Assembly (NCBI GenBank): GCA_041441455.1
Contig: JASDTB010000038.1
Coordinates: 18,862 to 82,861, forward strand
From: JAFIHK01 sp041441455
GTDB lineage: Bacteria > Bacteroidota > Bacteroidia > Bacteroidales > UBA932
Reading direction: 5' to 3'
Length of the DNA stretch: 64,000 bases
Made by a program: the position numbers and the translations under genes. The notes below the pieces were generated by a model. That model saw nothing but the letters and a program-made list of their open reading frames with translations, did not search any database and was not told the origin of the DNA. Shown one piece after another: positions 33,501-41,819 of this stretch; positions within the stretch are counted from its first letter, which is position 1, and the number at the start of each line of letters is the position of its first letter.

Positions 33501-34111
33501 CCTTTGACAATATATGATTCATCAAAAGTTACTGGCACAATACTAAGTGATTTACTAAGTGCTAAATTCGGGTTTACTTCATTTTTTAGAACTTCGTTAT
33601 CTGTATTGTAGTCAGTTTGAATCAATAGTGCCGAAATAACTGTAACGTCGGCTCTTTTATAAACTTTGACAACATACCAAGCTGAACCTAAACTAACATA
33701 TTGCTCTACACCAACATTTTGACTAATATAAGCAAGAGGAGTATTTGTCACACCTCTGCTGCTCATATAATTTATTCTGTAACCAAAAGGATAAACATCG
33801 ATATCATCATTTGCGATAGGTAATTGATTAACCCATGATTGAAGGGTATCGTCGCAAAAACGGTAGATAACCATATCGGAAGGGAGTTCTGGGAATACGA
33901 TAAACTCATTTTTGGGGATATCTAAAGCTTGTTTAGCAAATGTATCTAATACCTCTTGTCTACTATGAAGTCTTGTTTCAAGATTTTTTACGGCTCTGTC
34001 AATCGAATCCGATGATGTGAATTCAAAAAAGGAGATGATTACAAAAAAGAGGGCAAGTGCCCAAAGTATAGTGCTTCTGTGTTTTAACACCGATGAAATT
34101 TCCTCTTTCAT
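30542..34111 (-). CDS. Large multi-sensor NtrY-like histidine kinase
   Basis: An 1189-residue membrane kinase. An N-terminal helix (about 14-30) precedes a first extracytoplasmic domain. A cluster of about seven membrane helices (about 225-430), a second extracytoplasmic domain (about 440-680), two more helices and a third sensor region (about 745-880) follow. A final helix leads to HAMP (SKPLAEISRKM...NNKDELGILV), HisKA with AHEIKNPLTPMRLS (predicted phospho-His978) and HATPase with EDNGTGVPEN and GGTGLGLAI. The kinase core resembles NtrY. The likely partner is the NtrC-like regulator at 35139-36302, but it is not in the same transcript: rlmH lies just upstream, and a plus-strand gene separates them. 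Its length is well above typical kinases. The ligand is unknown. Confidence 0.93.
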   Translation of the reverse strand: MKEEISSVLKHRSTILWALALFFVIISFFEFTSSDSIDRAVKNLETRLHSRQEVLDTFAKQALDIPKNEFIVFPELPSDMVIYRFCDDTLQSWVNQLPIANDDIDVYPFGYRINYMSSRGVTNTPLAYISQNVGVEQYVSLGSAWYVVKVYKRADVTVISALLIQTDYNTDNEVLKNEVNPNLALSKSLSIVPVTFDESYIVKGKDGAILFSVLKVTPNFIGQTGVVLRWLSVIFIILALFSELQSKRTLKMFYATTFVLIFMRFMAGYLSSVLESDLELFSPTLYADFELFKSLADLLLLNLFVFLIISALFMIRKTINLQYVRASKKVRRRMVFVLALVPLLLIPYIHISLRSLILNSNITLELFKIDEISFYTILVYFSYVLLFIALLFTIQMLRAPFASLRKFSFLRLKPMLVYIFIISLYSLIVVSVYGFKKEYNRNKVWTTKMSVERDLNVELQLKSIEQYIASDPLIRMYAENGEEEVLNYYLTEVYTWNLEQRYDRRIRVCRPTSILELDNYSDIVYCQAYYQEELFKYGIPLYDRSRFFFMNNYNGRISYLGVFSYPSFSGELNIFIELESKFIKEAIGYPDILLNHKQIDNLNMPTSYSYAKYLNGRLISYGGRFNYSYSFEDAKEIGYNVVRKDNYVHFVNRVSSESVIVISRPERSIFPYIVSFSYIVLFFSLIMFGLIRIRHKSIFTELPKNSFRRKITFLILASLVFALISMGAGSIWFSLNYFKESNRGQMEEKIQTVQSTLAYFSKYVGNYKDPQFYNNKLFESLTRLSNNAQIDINLYAPNGVMVRTTQKEMFDSYLVGFRMNPYAFKEIVYNHKKQVINQEKIGNLTYYSLYAPLLNKDGKIIAIVNIPYFSRKNDIGAEASNIIATIINIYLLLLLGAVFGGIALSNSLSKPLAEISRKMRIIEVGQSAEHIDYNNKDELGILVAAYNKMVDDLEESTRQLAQSEREQAWREMARQIAHEIKNPLTPMRLSIQHLVRLKQQNIQGWEERFDALANSLIEQIDILSDAASEFSSFSRFYSEDLTKVDVNNLILEQIVLFNTRDNISVNFESEVERDAMILARKTQLARVLVNLLSNAVQALEGQLNGKILVSLTKEEKYYSISIEDNGTGVPENLTHRLFKPNFTTKSGGTGLGLAICRSIIEQSQGSVSYRKSERLGGACFTIRLPFSLE

Positions 34112-34121
34112 TCCCTTAATA

Positions 34122-34595
34122 TTATCTGTGGTGGTATGGTTCTCCTTTGATTATTGTGTAGGCTCTATAGAGCTGTTCTGTAAAGATAACTCTAATCATC
34201 TGATGAGAAAAAGTCATTGCAGACATTGAGAGCTTATCGTTTGCCCTTTTATAGACTTCATCCGAAAATCCATAAGCACCTCCTACTACAAAGACTAAAT
34301 TTTTTGTCCCTTTAACTCCCTTTTTGTTGATAAAGTCAGCAAACTCTTCGGATGACAACATTTTCCCCCTTTCATCCAACAAAACAACTTCGTCTCCCTC
34401 TTTGATATACTTTAAAATCAACTCACCCTCTCTCTCCTTGATTTGGTTCACCGACATTCCTGAAACAGACTTAAGCTCTGGTATTTCAAATGCCTCAAAC
34501 TTAACATAGTGTTTGAGTCGTGACTCGTAGAGAGTTGTACCTTGCTTAACCCATGGTACATCAGTTTTTCCGGTGAGTAAAAAGGTTATCTTCAT
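34122..34595 (-). CDS. rlmH: 23S rRNA (pseudouridine1915-N3)-methyltransferase
   Basis: SPOUT-class methyltransferase acting on helix 69 of 23S rRNA. The 157-residue protein has the SAM-binding knot signature FVVGGAYGFSDEVYKRA and the C-terminal MTFSHQMIRVIFTEQLYRAYTIIKGEPYHH, which is strongly conserved. The ATG at 34595 (MKITFLLTGKT) is preferred over the in-frame ATG at 34601, as homologues start at this point. It is ten bases upstream of the kinase gene, so the two are likely co-transcribed. Confidence 0.97.
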   Translation of the reverse strand: MKITFLLTGKTDVPWVKQGTTLYESRLKHYVKFEAFEIPELKSVSGMSVNQIKEREGELILKYIKEGDEVVLLDERGKMLSSEEFADFINKKGVKGTKNLVFVVGGAYGFSDEVYKRANDKLSMSAMTFSHQMIRVIFTEQLYRAYTIIKGEPYHHR

Positions 34596-34696
34596 ATACA
34601 AATGTAGGAATTATTGGTCTATTTTAATAATTGTTATTTGGAGCATATGGCTCGATTTTTGTATCTTTATCTTATTCAAGAAAAATTGCAAAAATA

Positions 34697-35098
34697 ATGA
34701 GATCCTTATTTACAGTATTAGTTGCAACAATCATTCCTTTCTGCGCATTAAGTGCTCAGAATAGTGGTGAGCATCAGGATGTGTTTGTTCCAATTTCAAA
34801 ATACATTCAGAGTGGTGACGCCGAAAAATTGTCAGCATGGTTTGCCTCGAATTTAGAAATAGATATTTTGGGCAACATTAATGTCACTAGCAAGGCGCAA
34901 GCAAAGCAGGTGATAAAGGACTTCTTCTCAAACAACACACCCAAGGCGTTTACTGTAGTTCACAGAAGCGGAAAACCACCAATGAAGTATGCAATTGGAA
35001 ATCTGAGTGCAGGTGGGCAAAAGTTTAGGGTGACTTTGTTTGTCAAGACTCAGGATGATGGTAACTTTATTCAAAGTATTAGAATAGAAAAAGAGTAG
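34697..35098 (+). CDS. Exported DUF4783 family protein
   Basis: A 133-residue secreted or periplasmic protein. Signal peptide residues 1 to about 20 (MRSLFTVLVATIIPFCALSAQ), followed by a compact NTF2-like domain with FVPISKYIQSGDAEKLSAWF and KQVIKDFFSNNTPKAFTVVH. This is the DUF4783 family, typical of Bacteroidota and of unknown function. The ATG at 34697 is chosen because it begins the signal peptide; an upstream in-frame ATG at 34631 would add 22 unsupported residues. It is a single-gene unit between rlmH and the NtrC-like regulator, closed by a strong terminator. Confidence 0.88.
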   Translation: MRSLFTVLVATIIPFCALSAQNSGEHQDVFVPISKYIQSGDAEKLSAWFASNLEIDILGNINVTSKAQAKQVIKDFFSNNTPKAFTVVHRSGKPPMKYAIGNLSAGGQKFRVTLFVKTQDDGNFIQSIRIEKE

Positions 35099-35127
35099 CC
35101 GAAAAGCTACTCTTTCTTTTTTTTCTT
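35090..35127. terminator. Bidirectional terminator between DUF4783 gene and NtrC-like regulator
   Basis: AAAGAGTAGC (35090-35099) and GCTACTCTTT (35106-35115) form a perfect 10-bp stem with a T-rich tract on the plus strand and a TTTTTCT run on the minus strand, so it can serve both convergent genes. Confidence 0.88.
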
Positions 35128-35138
35128 TTTCTCGATTC

Positions 35139-36302
35139 CTATCTGAATACAGGACTGGCGTAAGCCAAAACATCAGATTTTGTAATTCTGTTATTACTTA
35201 AAATCAGAAGTCTCTCCATTACGTTTCTTAGCTCACGAATATTACCCGTCCATTTGTATTGAGCGAGCTCGTTAATTGCATCTTCGTCAATTTCTCGTTT
35301 GATCATACCTGTCTCTTCGCAAATTGTCTCGATAAAGTGGCGCGCCAAAAGTGGAATATCCTCTTTTCTTTGTGCCAAAGGTGGTACATGAATTACTATT
35401 ACACTTAATCTATGATAAAGGTCTTCGCGGAAAGAACCCTTTGCTATCTCTTCAACAAGATTTTTGTTGGTTGCAGCAACAACTCTCACTTTTACATTGA
35501 TGTCTTTGTCCGACCCTACTCTACTCAATTTGTTCTCCTGCAACACTCTCAACACCTTTGCTTGTGCAGCAAGACTCATATCGCCAATCTCATCTAAAAA
35601 TAGGGTTCCACCGTCTGCTTGTTCAAACTTCCCTTTATGTTGTTTTACTGCCGAAGTAAATGCTCCCTTTTCATGACCAAATAGTTCACTCTCAATCAAC
35701 TCTCCAGGAATTGCTGCGCAGTTTACCTCTATGAACGGCATGCTATTTCTTGAGCTTTTTTCGTGTAGCCATCTTGCTACCAACTCTTTACCAGTACCAT
35801 TTGAACCTGTTATTAGAACTCTTGCATCTGTTGGAGCTACTCTGTCAATCATGTCTTTAATATGGCTGATAGCTGGCGACACACCAACGATTTCTGGAAT
35901 TTTTGACACTCTCTTTTTCAGAATCTTCGTCTCTTTAACCAGTGTTGTCTTATCGGTTGCATTTCTAAGAGTAATCAGGATTCTATTCAAATCTAGTGGT
36001 TTTTGAATAAAGTCAAAAGCACCTTTCTTAATACACTCAACGGCAGTATCGATTGAGCCGTGGCCAGAAATCATGATTACGGCTGCTTCACAACCTGCTT
36101 CATTTAGTTTTTCTAAAAGCTCCATGCCATCCATATTTGGCATTTTGATGTCAGAAAAAATAGCGTCATAGCTATTGGCTGTAGCCATTGCTAAACCCTC
36201 TACGCCATCTGATGCTAATGCAATTTCGTGACCTTCGAATTCCAGGATCTCTTTGAGAGTATTCCTGATACTTCTCTCGTCGTCGATAATGAGCAATTTC
36301 AT
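35139..36302 (-). CDS. NtrC-family sigma-54 activator without a DNA-binding domain
   Basis: A 387-residue response regulator. The receiver domain (1-120) has IIDDE, phospho-acceptor Asp51 (FSDIKMP) and Lys in IQKPLDL. The AAA+ sigma-54 activation domain (about 140-375) has Walker A GSNGTGKE, the sigma-54 contact loop EKGAFTSA and Walker B GGTLFLDEIGD, with the arginine-finger region FREDLYHRL. The protein ends at RITKSDVLAYASPVFR, right after the AAA+ C-terminal subdomain, so the Fis-type HTH is missing. Regulators of this design, such as Helicobacter FlgR, activate sigma-54 polymerase from solution. It follows ppx by 11 bases, so the two probably share a message. The likely kinase is the NtrY-like protein at 30542-34111. 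Confidence 0.95.
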   Translation of the reverse strand: MKLLIIDDERSIRNTLKEILEFEGHEIALASDGVEGLAMATANSYDAIFSDIKMPNMDGMELLEKLNEAGCEAAVIMISGHGSIDTAVECIKKGAFDFIQKPLDLNRILITLRNATDKTTLVKETKILKKRVSKIPEIVGVSPAISHIKDMIDRVAPTDARVLITGSNGTGKELVARWLHEKSSRNSMPFIEVNCAAIPGELIESELFGHEKGAFTSAVKQHKGKFEQADGGTLFLDEIGDMSLAAQAKVLRVLQENKLSRVGSDKDINVKVRVVAATNKNLVEEIAKGSFREDLYHRLSVIVIHVPPLAQRKEDIPLLARHFIETICEETGMIKREIDEDAINELAQYKWTGNIRELRNVMERLLILSNNRITKSDVLAYASPVFR

Positions 36303-36313
36303 ATTTTAATCAA

Positions 36314-37240
36314 TTAATTTTCTGTTAATTCTCTGTATTTTTCGGCCATCACTCCCTCTTTAAGCGAAAATGATGACTGGTATATCTCTTTGAATCCGCA
36401 TCTATCTTTTACCTTGTTGATGAAGATCGAAGCAAGCACTATAAAGTCTATTCTAATCATCGACATCCCCGGCATCTGTTTGCGCTGCTCTGTTGTTGAA
36501 GACAATAGTCTTTGATGTAGAGCTTCAAAATCACTTAATGGTATCTCCTTTGCTGGCAGAGACTTATCATCTTCTCCAGATGATAAAAGATCCCTGATTG
36601 TATCAAAAGAGCCCGATGATCCGACTAATAGTGAAGGTTTATAGGTCTCCACTACCGCCCACAGATCTTGAAGAGACTCCTCTATGAACTGCTCAATCTC
36701 CTCAATCTGAGATGTTGAGATTGGCTCCGATGGCATAAATCTCTCCTTTAGCCTAGCCATTCCCAAAGGGTAGCTCTTTTTCCAAAGAATCTCATTTTTG
36801 TTTGCTAGAATGAACTCGTTGCTTCCGCCACCAATATCGAGCATCAGCACAACCTCATCATAAATAAACATCGCCTCTCTGATTCCTTTGTAGATCAACT
36901 CAGCCTCTCTATCTCCCGAAATGATTTGTATCTCAATTCCGAATTTCAGTTTGATACTCTCTGCAAACTCTTTGCCATTCTTGGCGTCTCGCACTGCGGA
37001 GGTAGCAAAAGCATATATATTCTCTACCCCTCCCTCTCGCTCTATCTCACTCATTATCTTATAAAGAGCCTCATGAGCCGACGAGAATGCATTATTCGAT
37101 AAAACTCCCGACGAGAGTCCACCATCACCAAGTCTTGCTGGCGACTTGAATTCCCTGATTATATGACATTTGTCTTTTGAAATTTCTGCTAGCAGAAGGT
37201 TAAATACATTAGTTCCTAGATCTAGGACCGCAATCTTCAT
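36314..37240 (-). CDS. Ppx/GppA family phosphatase (exopolyphosphatase-like)
   Basis: A 308-residue ASKHA-fold enzyme of the exopolyphosphatase/guanosine pentaphosphatase family. LDLGTNVFNLLLAE, ATSAVRDAKNG, LDIGGGSNEF and YPLGMARLKERF mark the phosphate-binding loops. It is the short form (no HD or C-terminal domains), about 300 residues, typical of Bacteroidota. Substrate may be polyphosphate or pppGpp. It is the first gene of a two-gene unit with the NtrC-like regulator and is divergent from cmk. Confidence 0.93.
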   Translation of the reverse strand: MKIAVLDLGTNVFNLLLAEISKDKCHIIREFKSPARLGDGGLSSGVLSNNAFSSAHEALYKIMSEIEREGGVENIYAFATSAVRDAKNGKEFAESIKLKFGIEIQIISGDREAELIYKGIREAMFIYDEVVLMLDIGGGSNEFILANKNEILWKKSYPLGMARLKERFMPSEPISTSQIEEIEQFIEESLQDLWAVVETYKPSLLVGSSGSFDTIRDLLSSGEDDKSLPAKEIPLSDFEALHQRLLSSTTEQRKQMPGMSMIRIDFIVLASIFINKVKDRCGFKEIYQSSFSLKEGVMAEKYRELTEN

Positions 37241-37256
37241 CTTAGTTGTTTTTTTA

Positions 37257-37264
37257 CAAAGATA
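37257..37264 (-). promoter_or_regulatory. Predicted -7 box of the ppx-regulator unit
   Basis: TATCTTTG on the minus strand, 16 bases before the ppx ATG. No -33 box at normal spacing. Confidence 0.5.
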
Positions 37265-37277
37265 ATCGATTTTTATG

Positions 37278-37285
37278 TATGTTTG
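37278..37285 (+). promoter_or_regulatory. Predicted -7 box of cmk
   Basis: TATGTTTG matches TAnnTTTG and lies 18 bases before the ATG at 37304. It is divergent from the ppx box. Confidence 0.45.
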
Positions 37286-37303
37286 TCTTTACAATAATTG
37301 GGT

Positions 37304-38011
37304 ATGGAGATGGAAAAAATTATTATCGCCGTTGACGGCCACTCATCTACGGGTAAAAGCACTTTTGCTAAGGCTGTCGCTGCAAAATTAGGCTACATTT
37401 ATGTTGACACAGGAGCACTTTATAGGGGAGTTACCTATTATGCTCTCAAAAATGGATTGATTGATCTAAACAATAATATCGATAAAGAGAATTTAAAAGA
37501 GGCCTTAAAATCTATAGAGTTGAGATTCATTTTCTCTCCTTCTGTTGGAGCTAGTGAGCTTCATTTGAATGGAGTTAATATCGAAAAGGATATTAGAGGT
37601 CTAGAAGTTGCAGGAAGGGTAAGTATCGTTGCATCAATCCCTTTTGTAAGAGAGTTCGTTGATTCAATTCTTCACAAAGCCGGGGAAGAGAAGGGAGTAA
37701 TTATGGATGGCAGGGACATTGGAACAGTTGTTTTTCCAGATGCTGAGATAAAAATTTTCATGACTGCCGATCCTAAGGTAAGGGCAATGCGCAGATATAG
37801 AGAGATTATTGCAAAGGGAGAGAGCGCTGACTTTGATGAGGTGTTAGCAAATGTGATTGAAAGGGACAGACTCGACGAGACAAGGGAGACTGCCCCTTTG
37901 AGAAGAGCGCCTGATGCTATCTTTTTAGATAACAGCGAAATGAATATGGACGACCAGATTGTTTGGTTTGTAAATAATTTTTCGGACAGATGGAACTTAA
38001 AATTGAAATAG
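37304..38011 (+). CDS. cmk: Cytidylate kinase
   Basis: Phosphorylates CMP and dCMP. The 235-residue protein has the P-loop IIAVDGHSSTGKSTFAKAVA, the CMP-binding block YVDTGALYRGVTYYAL and MDGRDIGTVVFPDAEIKIFM, plus the LID arginines in RRYREI and RDRLDETR. The start could be the ATG at 37304 or 37310; a TTG at 37298 is unlikely. The 3' end overlaps ispH by 22 bases, an arrangement also seen for cmk and ispH in other bacteria, where the two can be fused or adjacent. Confidence 0.96.
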   Translation: MEMEKIIIAVDGHSSTGKSTFAKAVAAKLGYIYVDTGALYRGVTYYALKNGLIDLNNNIDKENLKEALKSIELRFIFSPSVGASELHLNGVNIEKDIRGLEVAGRVSIVASIPFVREFVDSILHKAGEEKGVIMDGRDIGTVVFPDAEIKIFMTADPKVRAMRRYREIIAKGESADFDEVLANVIERDRLDETRETAPLRRAPDAIFLDNSEMNMDDQIVWFVNNFSDRWNLKLK

Positions 38012-38877
38012 ATCCAAAATCGGGATTTTGTTATGGTGTCGTAAGAGCTATAAACCAGGCTGAGAGCTATATTGCATCTCACGGGTCTTTATACTCTCTT
38101 GGCGATATAGTTCATAATGGTTCGGAGATTGAAAGGCTACGCAATAAAGGTCTTGAGACTATTGATAAATCTACACTTGAGAGTATCAAAAACAGACCTG
38201 TATTGTTCAGAGCTCATGGAGAACCACCTGAAAGTTACAAAATAGCAAAGGATAATAACCTACAGATTACAGATTGTACATGTCCTGTCGTTCTTAAACT
38301 TCAACAGAGAGTAAAAGATGCGTACGCAAATTTAAAAAGCGACAATGGTCAGATTTTAATCTATGGGAAACCTGGTCATGCAGAGGTAAACGGGCTTATT
38401 GGCCAAGTGGGAGGAGATGCCATAATTATTAGGAATTCAGATGATCTTGAAGGGATAGACTATTCTCGTCCTATCAATATTTTTTCTCAGACAACTAAGG
38501 AGCCTGCTGAATACACAAAAATCTGCAAAAAGATTCAAGAGAGAATTACTAAAGCAGGAGGTCCAATTGAAAGGTTCAAAGCATTTAACACCATCTGCAA
38601 TCAAGTCTCTTCAAGGCATCCTCATTTAAAGGAGTTCTCTAAAAGACATAATGTTATAATCTTTGTAAGCGGAAGCGAGAGTTCGAATGGAAAGGTTTTA
38701 TTTGAACACTGCAAATCGGTAAATGAGCGTTCTCATAAAATCGAAAAGGGTTCGGAGATTAAGGTTGAGTGGTTTAAAGATGGAGATAGTGTTGGTATTT
38801 GTGGAGCAACGTCTACACCTGGATGGCTTCTAAATGATGTTGCAAAACATATCGAAGAGCTTAGCCATGGACAATGA
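37990..38877 (+). CDS. ispH: 4-hydroxy-3-methylbut-2-enyl diphosphate reductase
   Basis: Last enzyme of the non-mevalonate isoprenoid pathway, a [4Fe-4S] reductase. The 295-residue protein has the three cluster cysteines in GFCYGVVRA (Cys14), TDCTCPVV and FNTICNQVSSR, plus LGDIVHNGSEIERL and FRAHGEPP. Length is typical. It overlaps cmk at the 5' end and priA at the 3' end, so cmk-ispH-priA form one transcript. Confidence 0.97.
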   Translation: MELKIEIDPKSGFCYGVVRAINQAESYIASHGSLYSLGDIVHNGSEIERLRNKGLETIDKSTLESIKNRPVLFRAHGEPPESYKIAKDNNLQITDCTCPVVLKLQQRVKDAYANLKSDNGQILIYGKPGHAEVNGLIGQVGGDAIIIRNSDDLEGIDYSRPINIFSQTTKEPAEYTKICKKIQERITKAGGPIERFKAFNTICNQVSSRHPHLKEFSKRHNVIIFVSGSESSNGKVLFEHCKSVNERSHKIEKGSEIKVEWFKDGDSVGICGATSTPGWLLNDVAKHIEELSHGQ

Positions 38878-40855
38878 AAAAAGGTTTGCAAAGGTTATTC
38901 TGCCTCTAAAACTTCATAAGGACATTCACTATGTAGTGCCCGAAATTCTCAGTGATAAAATATTTCCTGGCTCTTTTGTGCGAGTAAATTTTGCTGGAAG
39001 AGAGTACATTGCCCTTGTAGATGAGATTAACTGCGAAAATGTAGAGTACGAAGGAAATTTCAAATATATATTATTTGTAGAGGAGGTCCCTCCTGCACCT
39101 CGCCAAATCGTAAAATTTTGGGAGTGGCTTGCAGATTACTACATGTGTACTAAAGGAGAGGTCTTTAAATCAGCTGCTTCTGCTTTTTCGCTAGACCTTA
39201 ATCCTAGTAAAAAACGAAAAAAAGAGCTAGGCCCCGAAGGAGAACTTCTACCTCAACTATCTGCTGCTCAAAAATCAGCTTTAGAAAATATTGAGAGTGA
39301 GATGAAAAACCGCCCAGTTGTTCTAAATGGAGTTACTGGATCGGGGAAAACAGAGATCTATCTTCATCTGGCAAAAAGAGTTTTGGAGTCGGGAAAGAGT
39401 GTTTTATATCTGCTTCCTGAGAGTGCGATTAGTAGCCAGATTTCTAAAAGAGTAGAGAAATATTTTGGAGACAAATTATTGATTTACAATTACAAACAAC
39501 CTAAAGCTGACAAACGAAATTCATTCTTGAGAATAATCAAGGGCGAAGAGCCGTACATTGTTTTAGGGCTTAGGTCTGCAATCTTTTTACCTTACAAAAA
39601 CTTAGGCCTTGTAATTGTTGATGAAGAGCATGACTCTTCATACAAACAGAGTGAGCCAGCACCTAGATATAATGGAAGAGACTCTGCTGTTGTATTGTCC
39701 TCTCTATTTAATACTCCAATTATTCTTGGGTCTGCAACACCCTCTCTTGAATCAATTCACAACATCGAAACTGGAAAATATGCCGAAGTTGTATTGTCGG
39801 AAAAGTTTCACAACTCTCAGCCAGTAGAGATAAAGGTATTAAATACGCTGACCGAGAAGAGAGGCAATCGTATGAGTGGTCCATTTGCTAATTATACTTT
39901 AGAGCAAATGGAGAGTTGCCTGGAAAGGGGTGAGCAAGTTATTGTCTTTAGAAACAGAAGATCGTACTCTCCGTATGTTCAGTGTGACGAATGTGGTCAT
40001 ATCCCTTATTGTAGCCATTGCAACATTCCATTAAGCTATCACAAATACAGAGGTACAATTAGTTGCCACTATTGTGGAGAGAGCTTTGTTTTCACAAATA
40101 GATGCAACTCTTGTGGAAATAATTCTGTCACAGATAAAGGATACGGAACAGAGAAGATTGAGGAGTTCTTGAGAGAGAGGTTTAGTGATAAAGTAATTGA
40201 GAGATTCGATGCCGATACTACATCTAGCAAGACCGAAGAGAAGAGAATCATCAAAGAGTTTTCACAAAATAAAGCGAATATTTTAGTTGGCACTCAAATG
40301 CTTAGCAAAGGTTTTCACTTTTCCGATCTTACGCTTGTCTGCCTTTTACAAGCAGAATCGCTATTCGCAACTCAAGATTTCAGAGCATCGGAAAGAGCTG
40401 TGCAGATGATGAATCAACTCTCTGGAAGGGCTGGGCGCGAAAATAAACCTGGAAAGATGATTATTCAGACATCAGGCGATAAGAATGAAGTCTATTCTCT
40501 AACTGGAGAATATCGAGATGTCTGCAAAAAATTAATCGAAGAGAGAAAAGAGTTTTTATATCCACCATTTTTGAGAATTATCAGAATTGTAGTTAAAGAT
40601 AGGGATCGCAAAGAGACTTATAACTACGCCGACAAATTATACAAGCTCCTTTGTTTGATAAAAGGGTTAGACTTTAGTGGACCATTTGCTCCTGTTAATG
40701 AGAAATTAAGAGGAGAATTCATCCTTAACTTCTGGATAAAACTTCCAAAAGACAATCGCGGTATTGCTATCAAAAAATCGATAAAGAAAGTGGTGGACAA
40801 GTTTTCGAATGATAATCCGAAAGCTCAATTTTTCTGCGATGTAGATCCTTTTTAA
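38867..40855 (+). CDS. priA: Primosomal protein N' (PriA helicase), short form
   Basis: Restarts stalled replication forks. The 662-residue protein has the 3'-end binding domain (about 1-100), then helicase motifs: Walker A NGVTGSGKTE (residues 154-163), DEEH box VIVDEEHDSSY, and a zinc region with CDECGHIPYCSHC, CHYCGES and CNSCGN. Motifs V and VI include VGTQMLSKGFHF and QLSGRAGRENKPG. Walker A comes roughly 70 residues earlier than in E. coli PriA, so the winged-helix domain between the 3' domain and the helicase appears to be missing. The ATG at 38867 is preferred to 38834, since homology begins with KRFAKVILPL. Its stop shares TTAA with the convergent kinase-like gene. Confidence 0.94.
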   Translation: MDNEKRFAKVILPLKLHKDIHYVVPEILSDKIFPGSFVRVNFAGREYIALVDEINCENVEYEGNFKYILFVEEVPPAPRQIVKFWEWLADYYMCTKGEVFKSAASAFSLDLNPSKKRKKELGPEGELLPQLSAAQKSALENIESEMKNRPVVLNGVTGSGKTEIYLHLAKRVLESGKSVLYLLPESAISSQISKRVEKYFGDKLLIYNYKQPKADKRNSFLRIIKGEEPYIVLGLRSAIFLPYKNLGLVIVDEEHDSSYKQSEPAPRYNGRDSAVVLSSLFNTPIILGSATPSLESIHNIETGKYAEVVLSEKFHNSQPVEIKVLNTLTEKRGNRMSGPFANYTLEQMESCLERGEQVIVFRNRRSYSPYVQCDECGHIPYCSHCNIPLSYHKYRGTISCHYCGESFVFTNRCNSCGNNSVTDKGYGTEKIEEFLRERFSDKVIERFDADTTSSKTEEKRIIKEFSQNKANILVGTQMLSKGFHFSDLTLVCLLQAESLFATQDFRASERAVQMMNQLSGRAGRENKPGKMIIQTSGDKNEVYSLTGEYRDVCKKLIEERKEFLYPPFLRIIRIVVKDRDRKETYNYADKLYKLLCLIKGLDFSGPFAPVNEKLRGEFILNFWIKLPKDNRGIAIKKSIKKVVDKFSNDNPKAQFFCDVDPF

Positions 40856-41796
40856 ATCACAAACTTTGGACCTACAACAACTTTAATACTCCTAGGAATT
40901 AGTTCAAATGTAAATGGAGAGTATCCCATTGCCTCACCGTCAATTTCGATTCTTGATGGTGGCCATGTCTCAATTTCAATCTTTTTAGCTTGCTCATGCA
41001 TAACTTTTGGATTATCATAAATTCTTCCAGAGTATAGATACCTGAAATTCTTCATAATCATAAGCTTCTGCATTCTTTTAATCATTGTGATATCCATCAG
41101 TCCATCATCAATTTTTGCAGCCGGCATCTGATCCATTCCTCCTCCATTGTAACGTCCAATCCCCACAGTAGAAGAGAATAGATAACCATCATAATACAAC
41201 TGATCGTCGATCTTAATTTTGAACCGCTTTGAGATGTATCTCAAAAAAACTTTGATACTGCTGGTAATATATAGCCATTTACCAACCTTTCCCTCATCTT
41301 TTAGTCTGTTGTACTTAATATTTACAGCAGCGTCGAATCCCATTCCAGCAACATTTGCCATATAACGATGCTGCTTAACTTTTGTCTCATAGAATTCAAC
41401 CTTTGCAACGTCTTGGATTACTGTCCTGTGATCTACCAATGACTGAACAGCTTCTGTATATGTTTTTGATATTCCAAACATTCGGATCCAGTCATTGCCT
41501 GTTCCAGTTGGAATCACTGCTAAAGAAATTTCTGTTGTAGGCACTACTTTTTGAATAAAAAGTCCGTTTACTATTTCATGCACAGTTCCATCTCCACCAA
41601 TAGCAACAATTTTTCTATAACCATCGTTGACGGCCTTAACTGTCATCTCTACAGCATGATATTTATGCTCTGTGAATACGCAAGTAAAATCCAATCCACT
41701 TCGATTCATCAGATTAGATATTACAGGCCAATCTTTTAGTCCTCTCCCACTACCTGCCTTGGGATTGACAATCACCATCCAGCCGCCTTTTTCCAT
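40852..41796 (-). CDS. Diacylglycerol kinase/YegS-like lipid kinase
   Basis: A 314-residue lipid kinase of the DAGK catalytic family, phosphorylating diacylglycerol or a related lipid at the inner membrane. MVIVNPKAGSGRG near the N-terminus and AIGGDGTVHEIVNGL are the ATP-binding motifs; GTGNDWIRMFGI follows. The ATG at 41796 (MEKGGWMVIVNP) is chosen because the predicted -7 box TACATTTG at 41820-41827 would start transcription near 41813, leaving the upstream ATG at 41817 out of the message. Longer versions (to 41925) would run through this promoter and into the divergent parA. Confidence 0.92.
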   Translation of the reverse strand: MEKGGWMVIVNPKAGSGRGLKDWPVISNLMNRSGLDFTCVFTEHKYHAVEMTVKAVNDGYRKIVAIGGDGTVHEIVNGLFIQKVVPTTEISLAVIPTGTGNDWIRMFGISKTYTEAVQSLVDHRTVIQDVAKVEFYETKVKQHRYMANVAGMGFDAAVNIKYNRLKDEGKVGKWLYITSSIKVFLRYISKRFKIKIDDQLYYDGYLFSSTVGIGRYNGGGMDQMPAAKIDDGLMDITMIKRMQKLMIMKNFRYLYSGRIYDNPKVMHEQAKKIEIETWPPSRIEIDGEAMGYSPFTFELIPRSIKVVVGPKFVI

Positions 41797-41819
41797 ATTT
41801 AAGGTTAAAAATGCCATCG

